From Shimia litoralis (lineage in GTDB: Bacteria > Pseudomonadota > Alphaproteobacteria > Rhodobacterales > Rhodobacteraceae): a stretch of DNA of 44,819 nt. Below are positions 8,040 to 16,765 of the stretch, in pieces. How positions within the stretch are numbered: the first letter of the stretch is position 1; each line of letters opens with the position of its first letter. The notes beneath the pieces were generated by a model. The model was given only the letters and a program-made list of their open reading frames with translations. It was not told the DNA's origin and made no database searches. The position numbers and the translations under genes were made by a program. The stretch lies in NCBI RefSeq assembly GCF_005518135.1, contig NZ_SULI01000024.1, positions 1 to 44,819 of the forward strand, given 5' to 3'.

Positions 8040-9473
8040 ATGAGCGAAACCCCGACACCGTCACGTGGTGTGCTGCTTCGTGCAAAAAACGGTGATGTAA
8101 TTGGCTTTGACGAAACTGGTCTTAGGTTGCGGCTGGCTGATGAGGTAATCGCTGACATCGCATCTCGACTGCCGCAGCTTGGATCGGCTCAAGAAGTTGA
8201 TCCTGCCGTGCTGGGTGACATTGATGCTTGGGATGTAAAAGTTATCGCGAACGAGTATGTGTTTTCAGCTCGGCTTGCAGGCGAACAGGGCGTCCGAAAA
8301 TTCCGTCGCCCCATTCAGTCTGATGGCATGCCGGATACAATCGCGAACCCGAGCGGGGCTCTGTTCGCGATGTTCGGCCTTGGCGGTGCGCGACGCACTA
8401 CTGGCCAGGCACATGATCTGAGATTCCCATGGCATGTCGTAACCGCAGGTGATGATCTTGGTGCCACAGGGAACGCAGGATCAGATACAAATCTGGAAAC
8501 CTCTGCGCTTTATTGTTTGCCCGAGCAAACCCGGGACAGTCTGATCGCTGACGAAATTGTTGCCCGTCGGCAAGAAGCCTATCGCGCTTTGCCCGTCATT
8601 TTTTCACGAAGCGAAAGTGATAACTCTGGGTGCATTGCAGATCTAGCGGTTGGGATTGGAATGTCCAACCTCACGCAAAGCGTAAAGAACTTTGTTAGCG
8701 CTGCACGCAGGTTGGGATTACCCCCCAAAGTTCTTGGCGTGGGTTTGGAATTTACCCTTGAAGACGTTCTGAGTTCTGAAGCGGAATGGCAGTCCGGCAT
8801 TTTTAAGATCATGGATGCGGTTTGTGATCTGTTTTCCGATCAAGGGCTTAGAAAGCCTTTGTTTGTGTCTGTTTTTGACGCTGGGACACAAAATATTTCC
8901 GACCACACAACGATCAGAGCACAATGGGCTCTTTCATGGAATTCAGGCAGCCATGATTTTGTGTTTAGTGCGCCAAGTTACATGTTTCCACTCGACACCT
9001 ATGGGCGCCCGACACTTGATGCATGTTTGCAGATGGCAGAAATGGATGCGTCGGCTGTCGAAGCTCTTAACGAGGATCAAACGTGGTCTTGTCCGGTTCT
9101 TTTGCTTGCAGAGCGAGAGGATGACCCCACCATTATCAGGTGCCGCGGTCAGGCCGAAACCAAATTTGTCCTAGATTCCGATGATCCTTTGAACTCAGGA
9201 GATGCATGCGGTTTTCAGTTTGAGAATGATGACGCTGGCGCGAAAATTATTGCGGTACAAGTGGCGGCAGACGATCCAAATGATGTGCTCATCACGTGTG
9301 ATAAGCCGCCTCAAGGTACAAACCTTACATTGTTGTACGCGATCGGTCACACCCCATCCAATGATGGTATGCCCGCAAACAGGGGTGCGTTGCGGGATCG
9401 GTGGTCCTTGAAAAGCCGCACAGGTGTGCGCTTACATCGCTGGGCTCTGCCCGCGGCATTACCGGTGCACTGA
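8040..9473 (+). CDS. Uncharacterised protein, first gene of a coupled trio
   Basis: A 477-residue protein I do not recognise. No signal peptide or membrane segment is visible. The C-terminal third, ending in LLYAIG, NRGALRDRW and RLHRWALP, resembles the tail of SGNH/sialate-O-acetylesterase-type carbohydrate esterase proteins and the beta-rich region around them, but I see no GDS-type or GQSN catalytic motif, so a catalytic role is not claimed. AAGGA lies 9 bases upstream of the ATG. Its TGA shares a base with the ATG of the next gene (TGATG at 9471-9475), indicating translational coupling with the LamG-like and sulfatase genes that follow. Confidence 0.65.
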   Translation: MSETPTPSRGVLLRAKNGDVIGFDETGLRLRLADEVIADIASRLPQLGSAQEVDPAVLGDIDAWDVKVIANEYVFSARLAGEQGVRKFRRPIQSDGMPDTIANPSGALFAMFGLGGARRTTGQAHDLRFPWHVVTAGDDLGATGNAGSDTNLETSALYCLPEQTRDSLIADEIVARRQEAYRALPVIFSRSESDNSGCIADLAVGIGMSNLTQSVKNFVSAARRLGLPPKVLGVGLEFTLEDVLSSEAEWQSGIFKIMDAVCDLFSDQGLRKPLFVSVFDAGTQNISDHTTIRAQWALSWNSGSHDFVFSAPSYMFPLDTYGRPTLDACLQMAEMDASAVEALNEDQTWSCPVLLLAEREDDPTIIRCRGQAETKFVLDSDDPLNSGDACGFQFENDDAGAKIIAVQVAADDPNDVLITCDKPPQGTNLTLLYAIGHTPSNDGMPANRGALRDRWSLKSRTGVRLHRWALPAALPVH

Positions 9474-10270
9474 TGCAAGAAGTTTTCCGAGACGGTGACA
9501 CCCTGTATCTGGACATAGATTTGCCCAGCGCCGTGTTGCTCGACGAGCAGCCAGATCCAGCTGACGACAGCAGACGACACCCAAATGAATGTGGGGCCGT
9601 TTGGTATTCCCAGTCTACGGTTTCACACAATGACGGCGTGATCTCTGAATGGCTACCACAAGAGGGTCTCGGTCAGACCCTCACACCTGCCAAGCCTCAT
9701 GCTGGTGCCAGCCAATACACCCGAGATGGCATTGGCTTTGTCATGGGTGAAAACGGGGGCCTCGCCGCCCAAGACGCCCTTGTTGATGCGCATTCTTTTA
9801 CCATCGCTGTCAGGGTGCACTCTGACATTGGCGAAGGCCGCTCGCTCGCGACGCTGAATCCAGATGACCACAAAAACTATCTTTATCTCTATGAGAAAGA
9901 CGGCAAGGTTGGCTTTGCGGACCAATCAGATCGGCTTCAGCTCAGCTTACCTTCACCTAAAGGGCCTTATTGGGCGGTCGGAAGTTATCACCTTGGTCGC
10001 CTCGCCTTGTCGTGCTTTTCTGAGGGCCAAACACCTGAAACTGTCATAACCAGCGAGTCCAGCATGGATGTGGCAGCGTCGATGCTTGGGGCGAGCACTT
10101 TGTTTGTGGGGTGCCGTTCCCATCGCAAGGGTATCGTGAAAACACTTGGCCAATCTGTCATGTCCGACGTGATGCTTTGGATTGACCGAGATTGCCTGGA
10201 CGATACCGAAGGCCGCGAGACATTGAATCAGGCCTGTCGGTATGCCGAACATGCGGAGACACCAGAATGA
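9473..10270 (+). CDS. LamG/concanavalin-A-like domain protein
   Basis: A 265-residue protein. From about residue 75 onward the pattern SFTIAVRVHSD, NYLYLYEKDGKVGFAD, YHLGRLALSC and MLWIDRDCLD fits a beta-sandwich of the LamG / concanavalin-A-like (Laminin_G_3) type, a fold that commonly binds carbohydrate. No enzymatic motif is visible and no signal peptide is seen. The ATG at 9473 overlaps the previous stop; an upstream ATG at 9401 lies inside the preceding gene and is not needed. Its own TGA overlaps the ATG of the sulfatase gene (ATGA at 10267-10270). The three proteins are therefore probably made together and may act on or bind the same glycan. Confidence 0.6.
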   Translation: MQEVFRDGDTLYLDIDLPSAVLLDEQPDPADDSRRHPNECGAVWYSQSTVSHNDGVISEWLPQEGLGQTLTPAKPHAGASQYTRDGIGFVMGENGGLAAQDALVDAHSFTIAVRVHSDIGEGRSLATLNPDDHKNYLYLYEKDGKVGFADQSDRLQLSLPSPKGPYWAVGSYHLGRLALSCFSEGQTPETVITSESSMDVAASMLGASTLFVGCRSHRKGIVKTLGQSVMSDVMLWIDRDCLDDTEGRETLNQACRYAEHAETPE

Positions 10271-12558
10271 AATTTACGCGCGACACCACGCAAAACGACA
10301 ATATCGTGGCGATCTGGATTGACGACATGATCGACATCTTCACGTGGCGCAAATCGTTTGGGTTGGAAATCCAAACGCCCAACCTAGACCGGTTCATGGC
10401 CGAAGGAACGCGCTTTGCGAATGCGTACGCAACTGTGCCGCTCTGCGCCCCGTGCCGTGCCGAGCTGGCAACTGGTATCTCGCCGTTTCGAACCGGCCTC
10501 GTCGATTTGAACAGATTTTGGCGGGATGTGCTTCCGCCAACTGCTGGGTGGCAATTTGATCTGCGACGCGCTGGGTTCCGAACCTTTACGACAGGCAAAG
10601 TCGACAGCAACTACAAACCCATGCCCCAAGCCTATAAACGCATTCTGTTTCACGAAGAACCAGAAGCCAAAGATGCTGGCAAACGAGATGGCGTAAAGGC
10701 TTATCTTGATAAAGGCCCCGGCATTTCCGGAGTAAACCACCCCAATGATGACGGCAGTCAGGACCGTAAATTCTATGACTGGCGTGTTGCGCAAAACGCG
10801 ATTGACCACCTTGGCACCGCTGATCCAAACAAACGTCATTTGATCCAGCTTGGGTTCAAACACCCGCATTATAACCTCCAGTGCCCTGACAGGTTTTATT
10901 CTCAGTATGAGCCAGCTGAAATTGTGTGGCCGCAAAGCGCGGCCCCCGAAGATTTCTTTGGGCCGCAATCAGGTATGGCCGTCTATGAAGCCGCATATAT
11001 CACGAACGGACCATGGACCCCTGAGAAAGCGGGTGATCTAGCGTGGCGCCAAGTTGTCAGAGCCTATTTCGCCGCAATTAGCCATGTTGATCACGAAATT
11101 GGCCGCTTTATGGATGCGCTTCGGGACTCGCCGCTTGGTGAAAACACAACGGTTTTGCTGTTGTCCGATAATGGTTTTAACCTCGGGACCCACGACAGCT
11201 TTCATAAGATGAGTCAGTGGGATTCGGCAGCGCACGTTCCGCTTGGAATGTGGAACGCCAAGATGGAGGGCGGTAAAGTCATCGATCTCCCGGTGAGCCT
11301 TCATAATATTCCCAAAACGATACTGGATCTGGCTGGCCTTCCATATCGGCCGGATTGGACATCAGGTCAGAGCATGCTGCCGCTGGTCGATGCGTCCTTT
11401 GGCACATATGACGCTAGTAAATCTCCTGTCACCTCCGTATTCGGCACGCTTTCCGTACGCTCGGCTCGTCCAGACCTGAACCAGTATCGGTATTTCCGGT
11501 ATCCAAATGGCGAAGAGCATGTGTACGATTTGGTAAATGATCCTGGGGAAACCGAAAATCTCTGCGAAACAGCCCCAATCCAAGAGCTTCGCCAAGAACT
11601 TGTAGAAAATGCGCTTGAGCTTGGTTTGGACTTACGCGGCTACGAAAACCCTGAGCGTGGCGTGAATGCCATGATGTCGTTGGATGGATCGGTTGTCATG
11701 GCTGGCGGAAATGCCGACAATGATTATTGGGCATACGGTTCTGATGCCGAAAAAATTGTCGAAGATGCGGACGGCGGCAATGATACCCTGTGGTACATGG
11801 CCGGACCTGACGATTACGTCCTGCATATGCCAGCCCATGTTGAAAACATTCGCATCGCAACCGTTGTCGCGCGCAACGAAAGTGATGGGAAAACGGGCAA
11901 AGAGATTGCGGTCGTCGCGCATCCAGACACCCCCATCAATTTTGAAACATCCGAACGCGTCGTCGTCCACGTCACCGGAAGCCGTGGCGATGACGTTATG
12001 ATCGGGCCCAAGTATGGCGGGGCCGAGTTTCACGGCGGGGCCGGAAATGACCTTTTGGTTGCAAAATCAGGCCGCAAGAAAGACCGGCACCAATTCTTTG
12101 GTGGGTCGGGAAATGACACGCTGATTGGTGGAAATGGCCGCGACTATTTGGACGGTGGCACCGGAAACGACGTTATCCGCGGCGGACATGGCCAAAGCAC
12201 AATCCACGGTGGGGCGGGCAATGATGAAATTCACGATGGCGAAGGTGGATCAGAGATTTTCACAGGCCCAGGCCGAAACACTGTGCATTCTGAGGGGGGC
12301 GATGACGTCATCCACATCGGCAATGGACATAATCAAATTCGCGCTGGCGACGGACACGTCAAGATGATCGTCGAGTACGGCGGGATCACAGAGATTCAGG
12401 ATTGGCGCCCCGACTATCGTCTTGATCTGTCCTCTTGGCCAAATTCACCCGAGCTTCACATGCATTCAGATCGGGAAGTCATGCTTAAGTTGGGTCTTTC
12501 GACCATTGTGTTGAAAGGTGCTGTTAAGGGTTTGGCACTTGATGAAATTTTGGTTTGA
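10267..12558 (+). CDS. Sulfatase with C-terminal RTX calcium-binding repeats
   Basis: A 763-residue sulfatase-family protein. Visible features: paired aspartates D19-D20 in IDDMID, the formylglycine signature C60-A-P-C-R followed by AELATG (C-x-P-x-R class), and metal-binding D301-N302 in SDNGFNLG. The C-terminus (about residues 580-700) has RTX-type GGxGxD repeats such as GGAGND, GGSGND and GGTGND, which fold on calcium outside the cell and usually accompany type I secretion. No N-terminal signal peptide is seen, consistent with that route; no ABC/HlyD transporter lies in the window. It would remove or otherwise act on sulfate esters of a polysaccharide. Activity needs a formylglycine-generating enzyme elsewhere. 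Confidence 0.85.
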   Translation: MKFTRDTTQNDNIVAIWIDDMIDIFTWRKSFGLEIQTPNLDRFMAEGTRFANAYATVPLCAPCRAELATGISPFRTGLVDLNRFWRDVLPPTAGWQFDLRRAGFRTFTTGKVDSNYKPMPQAYKRILFHEEPEAKDAGKRDGVKAYLDKGPGISGVNHPNDDGSQDRKFYDWRVAQNAIDHLGTADPNKRHLIQLGFKHPHYNLQCPDRFYSQYEPAEIVWPQSAAPEDFFGPQSGMAVYEAAYITNGPWTPEKAGDLAWRQVVRAYFAAISHVDHEIGRFMDALRDSPLGENTTVLLLSDNGFNLGTHDSFHKMSQWDSAAHVPLGMWNAKMEGGKVIDLPVSLHNIPKTILDLAGLPYRPDWTSGQSMLPLVDASFGTYDASKSPVTSVFGTLSVRSARPDLNQYRYFRYPNGEEHVYDLVNDPGETENLCETAPIQELRQELVENALELGLDLRGYENPERGVNAMMSLDGSVVMAGGNADNDYWAYGSDAEKIVEDADGGNDTLWYMAGPDDYVLHMPAHVENIRIATVVARNESDGKTGKEIAVVAHPDTPINFETSERVVVHVTGSRGDDVMIGPKYGGAEFHGGAGNDLLVAKSGRKKDRHQFFGGSGNDTLIGGNGRDYLDGGTGNDVIRGGHGQSTIHGGAGNDEIHDGEGGSEIFTGPGRNTVHSEGGDDVIHIGNGHNQIRAGDGHVKMIVEYGGITEIQDWRPDYRLDLSSWPNSPELHMHSDREVMLKLGLSTIVLKGAVKGLALDEILV

Positions 12559-12672
12559 AAAGACACGAGAGACCCGAGCAGGATAGCCGCGCCTTCGAAA
12601 GGGTTGCCATCTGTTCAATAAGGGGTCCTTAGGATAAGAAAGACACATAATTTATGAATTTTGAGGTTTGGT

Positions 12673-13785
12673 ATGGCGTTGCGATTTGATCCGGAACAAC
12701 AGTTGGCCGATCAGATTGAAGTGATCGAAGACGCAATCATTGTTCCTTTTGGCGACGGCACTTCCAAGAACATGGCCCGACCCGCAGGCGTGTTTTACCC
12801 AGATGGACGGTATTGCGAAACAGCTCAAACATGGCGAGCTTCTAATCGACCAACAATCGTAGAACCCAGATTTCCCCAACCCGAAGAAATCACTGGCCAC
12901 CTACCGGGTACGGTACTGTTTGGCGGGCTTGGGTATGGCCATTTTGGTCACGCCTTATGCGAGTCTACGGCACGGTTGTGGGGACTTGATCACAGCCCAG
13001 AATCCATTGATCAGGTTGTATTCATCCCGAAAAGACAATTCACGTGGCCAAGCAGAAGCCTGCCGCCTCTGCGCCCGATCGTCAATGCCTTAGGCGACGT
13101 TCCAGATCTTGTCGCTGTTGGAAGCCCGACCCGCGTTGACCGGCTTGTTGTGCCACCTCAGGGGTTCGGTGTGAACGACATGATCGGTGCCTGCCCCGAG
13201 TTTCGAACATTTATGGATGAACGCCTGCGCAAAACTGTTACCGCAGAGGGCCCCGAGAAAATCTTTATCTCGCGCAGCAAACTGTTCCGAAAGCGTGGGC
13301 GTTTTCTACAGGAAGAGGCGCTCGAGAGACATTTTGAGGCCGAAGGGTTTTCGATTTTTCATCCACAAGAGCACAATGTCGCCACGCAGCTTGCCCAGTA
13401 CAAAGCGGCCAAGGTCATCGTGTCATCCGATAACTCGGCGTTGCATCTTGCCGCCTTTGTCGTTTCCGCAGAGTGCCGCATCGCGATTTTGTTGCGGCGG
13501 CCCGGCACAATTTACAAAGACTTCATCGAGCAATTTGACAGATTTGCGGGGATCAGCCCCGTAATTATTGATGCCTGCTCACGTTTTTGGTTTCGTGAAG
13601 ACGAACCAGTTCAGTTTAACGAGGTCATTTCCTATATCGATCTTGAAAAGACGTCTCGAGCACTCGCCGAGCATGGGTTTATCGAAAATGCAGCTTGGCC
13701 GAACCTATCGGAGCGAGAAATGGAAATACGCCTTGAGGATTTCGAAGAGCGTGCTGAGACCTTGCTAGAAGAAGTGTTTCCCTAA
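12673..13785 (+). CDS. GT61-family (DUF563) glycosyltransferase
   Basis: A 370-residue glycosyltransferase-like protein of the DUF563/GT61 group, members of which transfer xylose, GlcNAc or similar sugars. Supporting motifs are YGHFGHALCES (H90 and H93) in the N-terminal half and SSDNSALHLAAF (about residues 251-262) in the C-terminal half. The ATG at 12673 is preferred because TGAGG lies 6 bases upstream; a TTG at 12661 would add four residues. It is 114 bases downstream of the sulfatase, so it may have its own promoter. It closes the glycan block and is followed by a strong hairpin. Confidence 0.8.
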   Translation: MALRFDPEQQLADQIEVIEDAIIVPFGDGTSKNMARPAGVFYPDGRYCETAQTWRASNRPTIVEPRFPQPEEITGHLPGTVLFGGLGYGHFGHALCESTARLWGLDHSPESIDQVVFIPKRQFTWPSRSLPPLRPIVNALGDVPDLVAVGSPTRVDRLVVPPQGFGVNDMIGACPEFRTFMDERLRKTVTAEGPEKIFISRSKLFRKRGRFLQEEALERHFEAEGFSIFHPQEHNVATQLAQYKAAKVIVSSDNSALHLAAFVVSAECRIAILLRRPGTIYKDFIEQFDRFAGISPVIIDACSRFWFREDEPVQFNEVISYIDLEKTSRALAEHGFIENAAWPNLSEREMEIRLEDFEERAETLLEEVFP

Positions 13786-13819
13786 GACACAAGCCTCGCG
13801 GTATCAGGCGCAAAATTTT

Positions 13820-13847
13820 GTGTGGAGAAGAACCATCTTCTCCACAC
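13820..13847. terminator. Bidirectional hairpin between convergent genes
   Basis: GTGTGGAGAAGA (13820-13831) pairs perfectly with TCTTCTCCACAC (13836-13847) across a 4-base ACCA loop. A 12-bp stem in the 81-base space between two convergent genes is best read as a transcription terminator acting on either strand. The flanks are A/T-rich but have no strong run of T, so this is a moderate call. Confidence 0.65.
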
Positions 13848-13866
13848 TGATTTGAAAACTTCGCCG

Positions 13867-15636
13867 TTAAAGGACCATCGCCTTTAGGCTGTCCGCGCCG
13901 CCCAGAATACGGGCTTTCTGAGCTTCTGTTTCAATCAAAATATGGTCGGCATAAAACGATGCAGACGCGATTTTCGCCGCCATAAAGCCCGGGTCTTTGC
14001 CAAGCTCTATTGCGGTTTCGGCCGCAAGCAAGGCACGCCCAAGTTGCCACCCTGAAACAAGGTTACCAGCCAGCATCAGATACGGCACACCGCCACCAAA
14101 TGCAGACGTCGGATCTTGTTTTCCGTGCTCCAACATATGGGACACGACATCTTGAAACGCGGCGCGCGCTTTTCCAAGGTGTTTGGCAACGGCCTGAGCT
14201 TGTTGTGATCCCTGTGACAACTCGCGCTCTGTCTGTTCGATCAATCCAGCAACACGCAGCGCGGTTTTTCCGCCATCACGAAGTGTCTTACGCCCGACCA
14301 GATCGTTCGCCTGAATCGCGGTGGTGCCTTCATAAATCGGCAAGATACGGGCATCGCGATAATGTTGGGCAGCACCTGTTTCCTCGATAAAGCCCATCCC
14401 GCCGTGCACCTGTACACCCAAAGATGTCACTTCGATCGCCGTTTCAGTACAAAAACCCTTAACCAGTGGCGTCAAAAATTCGGAAATGGCTGTGGCATCA
14501 TTGCGATCCTCTGCGGACTCGGCATGCCGTGCCAAATCTTGCCATCCAGATGCATAAGCAGCCATAGCGCGCCCGCCTTCGGTCAACACACGCATCCGCG
14601 CGAGCATACGCCGTACATCTGGGTGCTGAATGATGGAGACCGCATCACGGGTTGAGCCGTCGAGCGGGCTGCTTTGCACGCGATCATTGGCATAGGCCAG
14701 CGCCTGTTGATAGGCGCGCTCCGCAACGGCTACACCCTGCAAACCAACGCCGTACCGCGCCGAATTCATCATTTCGAACATATAGCTCAGGCCAGAGTTT
14801 TCTTCGCCGATCAGATACCCGGTGGCACCCTCAAACTCTAACACGGCTGTGGGACTGGCCTTGATACCCAGTTTATGCTCGACACTTACGCAGCGCACCG
14901 CGTTGCGAGCACCCAAAGACCCGTCAGATTCCACCATGAACTTTGGCACCACAAAAAGGCTGATACCCTTGACACCCGCGGGTGCCCCAGGAAGTCGCGC
15001 CAACACCAAATGCACCGTGTTTTCGGCCATATCATGTTCACCATAAGTGATGAAAATCTTGGTACCTGTCACCTGATAGGTTCCATCATCCTGCTTTTCT
15101 GCACGGCTGCGGATCAGCGCAAGATCACTACCTGCTTGGGGTTCTGTCAGGTTCATCGTGCCGGTCCATTTCCCGGACACAAGATTTTCAAGATACGTTG
15201 CCTTGATTTCGTCTGATCCGGCTGTCAACAACGCTTCAATTGCGCCATCTGTCAAAAGCGGACACAGTGCAAAGCTCATATTTGCAGAGTTTAGAATTTC
15301 AGTGGCTGCGGCGCCAATCGACCGTGGCAAACCCTGACCGCCAAACTCTTCGGGATGTTGCAAGCTCTGCCACCCCATTTCGACAAAGCTGCTATAGGCC
15401 TCGTGAAAACCATCAGGCAAGAAAACGCGCCCATTTTCATAGTGCGAGCCAGCATGATCGCCGGGAGCGTTCAGTGGCGCAATCTCTTCTGCACAAAAGC
15501 GACCGTATTCCTCGAGAATTGCCGCCGCGTCGCTGAGGTCAAGTGCGGAATAGGTAGGTAAACTTGTAACGTCTGACCATTCCGCAAGATGTTCGATGTT
15601 AAAAAGCATGTCTTTGGTTGGGGCCTCAAAGGTCAC
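13867..15636 (-). CDS. dmdC: Acyl-CoA dehydrogenase, DmdC-like
   Basis: A 589-residue acyl-CoA dehydrogenase of the long subfamily that includes DmdC (3-methylmercaptopropionyl-CoA dehydrogenase), which removes hydrogens from MMPA-CoA in DMSP demethylation. Evidence: the family-type start VTFEAPTKDM, NLTEPQAGSDL in the FAD/substrate region, and IYEGTTAIQ with E436 at the usual catalytic glutamate position, followed by the extra C-terminal domain. The GTG at 15636 is chosen because GGAG lies 8 bases upstream and the length then matches the family; the open frame continues to 15750 without family similarity. Substrate assignment is inferred; a general fatty acyl-CoA role is the alternative. It is divergent from an AraC-type regulator. 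Confidence 0.75.
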   Translation of the reverse strand: MTFEAPTKDMLFNIEHLAEWSDVTSLPTYSALDLSDAAAILEEYGRFCAEEIAPLNAPGDHAGSHYENGRVFLPDGFHEAYSSFVEMGWQSLQHPEEFGGQGLPRSIGAAATEILNSANMSFALCPLLTDGAIEALLTAGSDEIKATYLENLVSGKWTGTMNLTEPQAGSDLALIRSRAEKQDDGTYQVTGTKIFITYGEHDMAENTVHLVLARLPGAPAGVKGISLFVVPKFMVESDGSLGARNAVRCVSVEHKLGIKASPTAVLEFEGATGYLIGEENSGLSYMFEMMNSARYGVGLQGVAVAERAYQQALAYANDRVQSSPLDGSTRDAVSIIQHPDVRRMLARMRVLTEGGRAMAAYASGWQDLARHAESAEDRNDATAISEFLTPLVKGFCTETAIEVTSLGVQVHGGMGFIEETGAAQHYRDARILPIYEGTTAIQANDLVGRKTLRDGGKTALRVAGLIEQTERELSQGSQQAQAVAKHLGKARAAFQDVVSHMLEHGKQDPTSAFGGGVPYLMLAGNLVSGWQLGRALLAAETAIELGKDPGFMAAKIASASFYADHILIETEAQKARILGGADSLKAMVL

Positions 15637-15753
15637 TACACTATCTCCGATATAATTCTTTGGGGTTACATAGGCTGTGCACGATTGCCGTGACCATCCC
15701 CGAGATGGACGCATTCCTTGCATAAAGTGACAAATACTTGGATAGTCCATGGC
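15637..15753. promoter_or_regulatory. Divergent promoter region of acyl-CoA dehydrogenase and AraC regulator
   Basis: These 117 bases separate the start of the DmdC-like gene from that of the AraC-family gene and must contain both promoters. Divergent pairing suggests the regulator acts here. I found no unambiguous operator repeat. Confidence 0.45.
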
Positions 15754-16761
15754 ATGAGTTCCCTGAAAACTGCACCCATTTTACCAACAGTATCCCGCGC
15801 TTTCCTTGAAGATTGGCTTGCCGCACTTCGGGGGTATTGCAGCCATGAACAAGTAGACGGTTTTCTAACCCAGACTGGATTGTCACCCATCAGCCATCCG
15901 CGGGCCCGTGTTACGCATGACCAAATCGTGCGCTTGTACAAGTTGGTGGTTGTCGAAACCGGTGATGAAATGATGGGCTTGTGGAGCAGGCCAATTCGCG
16001 CTGGCGCCCTTAAGCACCTTTGTGCCTCGACACGAGGGGCGTCGTCACTTTCAGCTGTTCTCTATCGGTTTAGTTCGTTTTGGAATCTGCTGCTTGACGA
16101 CCACCATATGACATTTGAAGCGCAGAACGGTGCGTTGCGACTAAGCCTCATTTCTAACAAGCAAACCACACCCCAGTATTTTGGCCATGTGTTGTTGTTG
16201 AAGCTGGCGCACGGGGTGGCATCTTGGCTGGTTGGTCGCGAGATTCCCCTCAAGGATGTGAGCTTCGAGTTTGATCGACCCAGCTTTGCGGAAGACTATC
16301 CAATCCTCTTCCCCGCACCGATACGGTTTTCAAGACCAAATTCGTCCATTTCGTTTGATGACGCCTTAAGTGATCTGCCGGTTTCACGTACCGAGACAGA
16401 AACTCAGGAGTTTTTAGCACGCGCCCCCCGAGATTGGATTTTCACCAGCCTGCGTGAGCATACGCTTTCGCTTCGGGTGCGCGAGATATTGCTATTGTCA
16501 GATCAGCTTGATTGCGGATTGGGCACTGCCGCCGAGGCTCTAAACCTGACCCCACGCACACTGATGCGCAGGCTTGGCGCGGAAGACACATCATTTCAAC
16601 AAATCAAAGATGGATTGCGGCGTGATATTGCTATTCGGGACATTTCCCATAGTGCCAAAACCATTGAGGCAATCTCTCAGGATCTTGGGTTTGCTTCGGC
16701 AGCCACGTTTCACAGGGCTTTTAGACGCTGGACTGACGCTACACCAAGCACATATCGCTAG
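15754..16761 (+). CDS. AraC-family transcriptional regulator
   Basis: A 335-residue regulator. The N-terminal part fits the arabinose-binding-like sensing domain (PF12625), and the last 100 residues form the AraC DNA-binding domain: a first helix-turn-helix with LGTAAEALNLTPRTLMRRL and a second with TIEAISQDLGFASAATFHRAF, ending in the typical FRRWTDATPSTYR. The ATG at 15754 is preferred over an in-frame TTG at 15718. The gene is divergent from the acyl-CoA dehydrogenase, so control of that gene by a carboxylate or CoA-related ligand is likely but not shown. It ends 4 bases from the convergent ribokinase. Confidence 0.85.
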   Translation: MSSLKTAPILPTVSRAFLEDWLAALRGYCSHEQVDGFLTQTGLSPISHPRARVTHDQIVRLYKLVVVETGDEMMGLWSRPIRAGALKHLCASTRGASSLSAVLYRFSSFWNLLLDDHHMTFEAQNGALRLSLISNKQTTPQYFGHVLLLKLAHGVASWLVGREIPLKDVSFEFDRPSFAEDYPILFPAPIRFSRPNSSISFDDALSDLPVSRTETETQEFLARAPRDWIFTSLREHTLSLRVREILLLSDQLDCGLGTAAEALNLTPRTLMRRLGAEDTSFQQIKDGLRRDIAIRDISHSAKTIEAISQDLGFASAATFHRAFRRWTDATPSTYR

Positions 16762-16765
16762 GCGA

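Noticed and set aside
9401-9472. Longer start of the LamG-like gene at 9401
   Set aside because: This lies inside the preceding coding gene; the TGATG overlap at 9471-9475 gives a coupled start at 9473.
11632-12033. Antisense open reading frame within the sulfatase
   Set aside because: It is a long antisense frame opposite a well-supported gene, without family similarity or a ribosome-binding site.
15637-15750. N-terminal extension of the acyl-CoA dehydrogenase
   Set aside because: It overlaps the divergent promoter region, lacks similarity, and GGAG supports the GTG at 15636.
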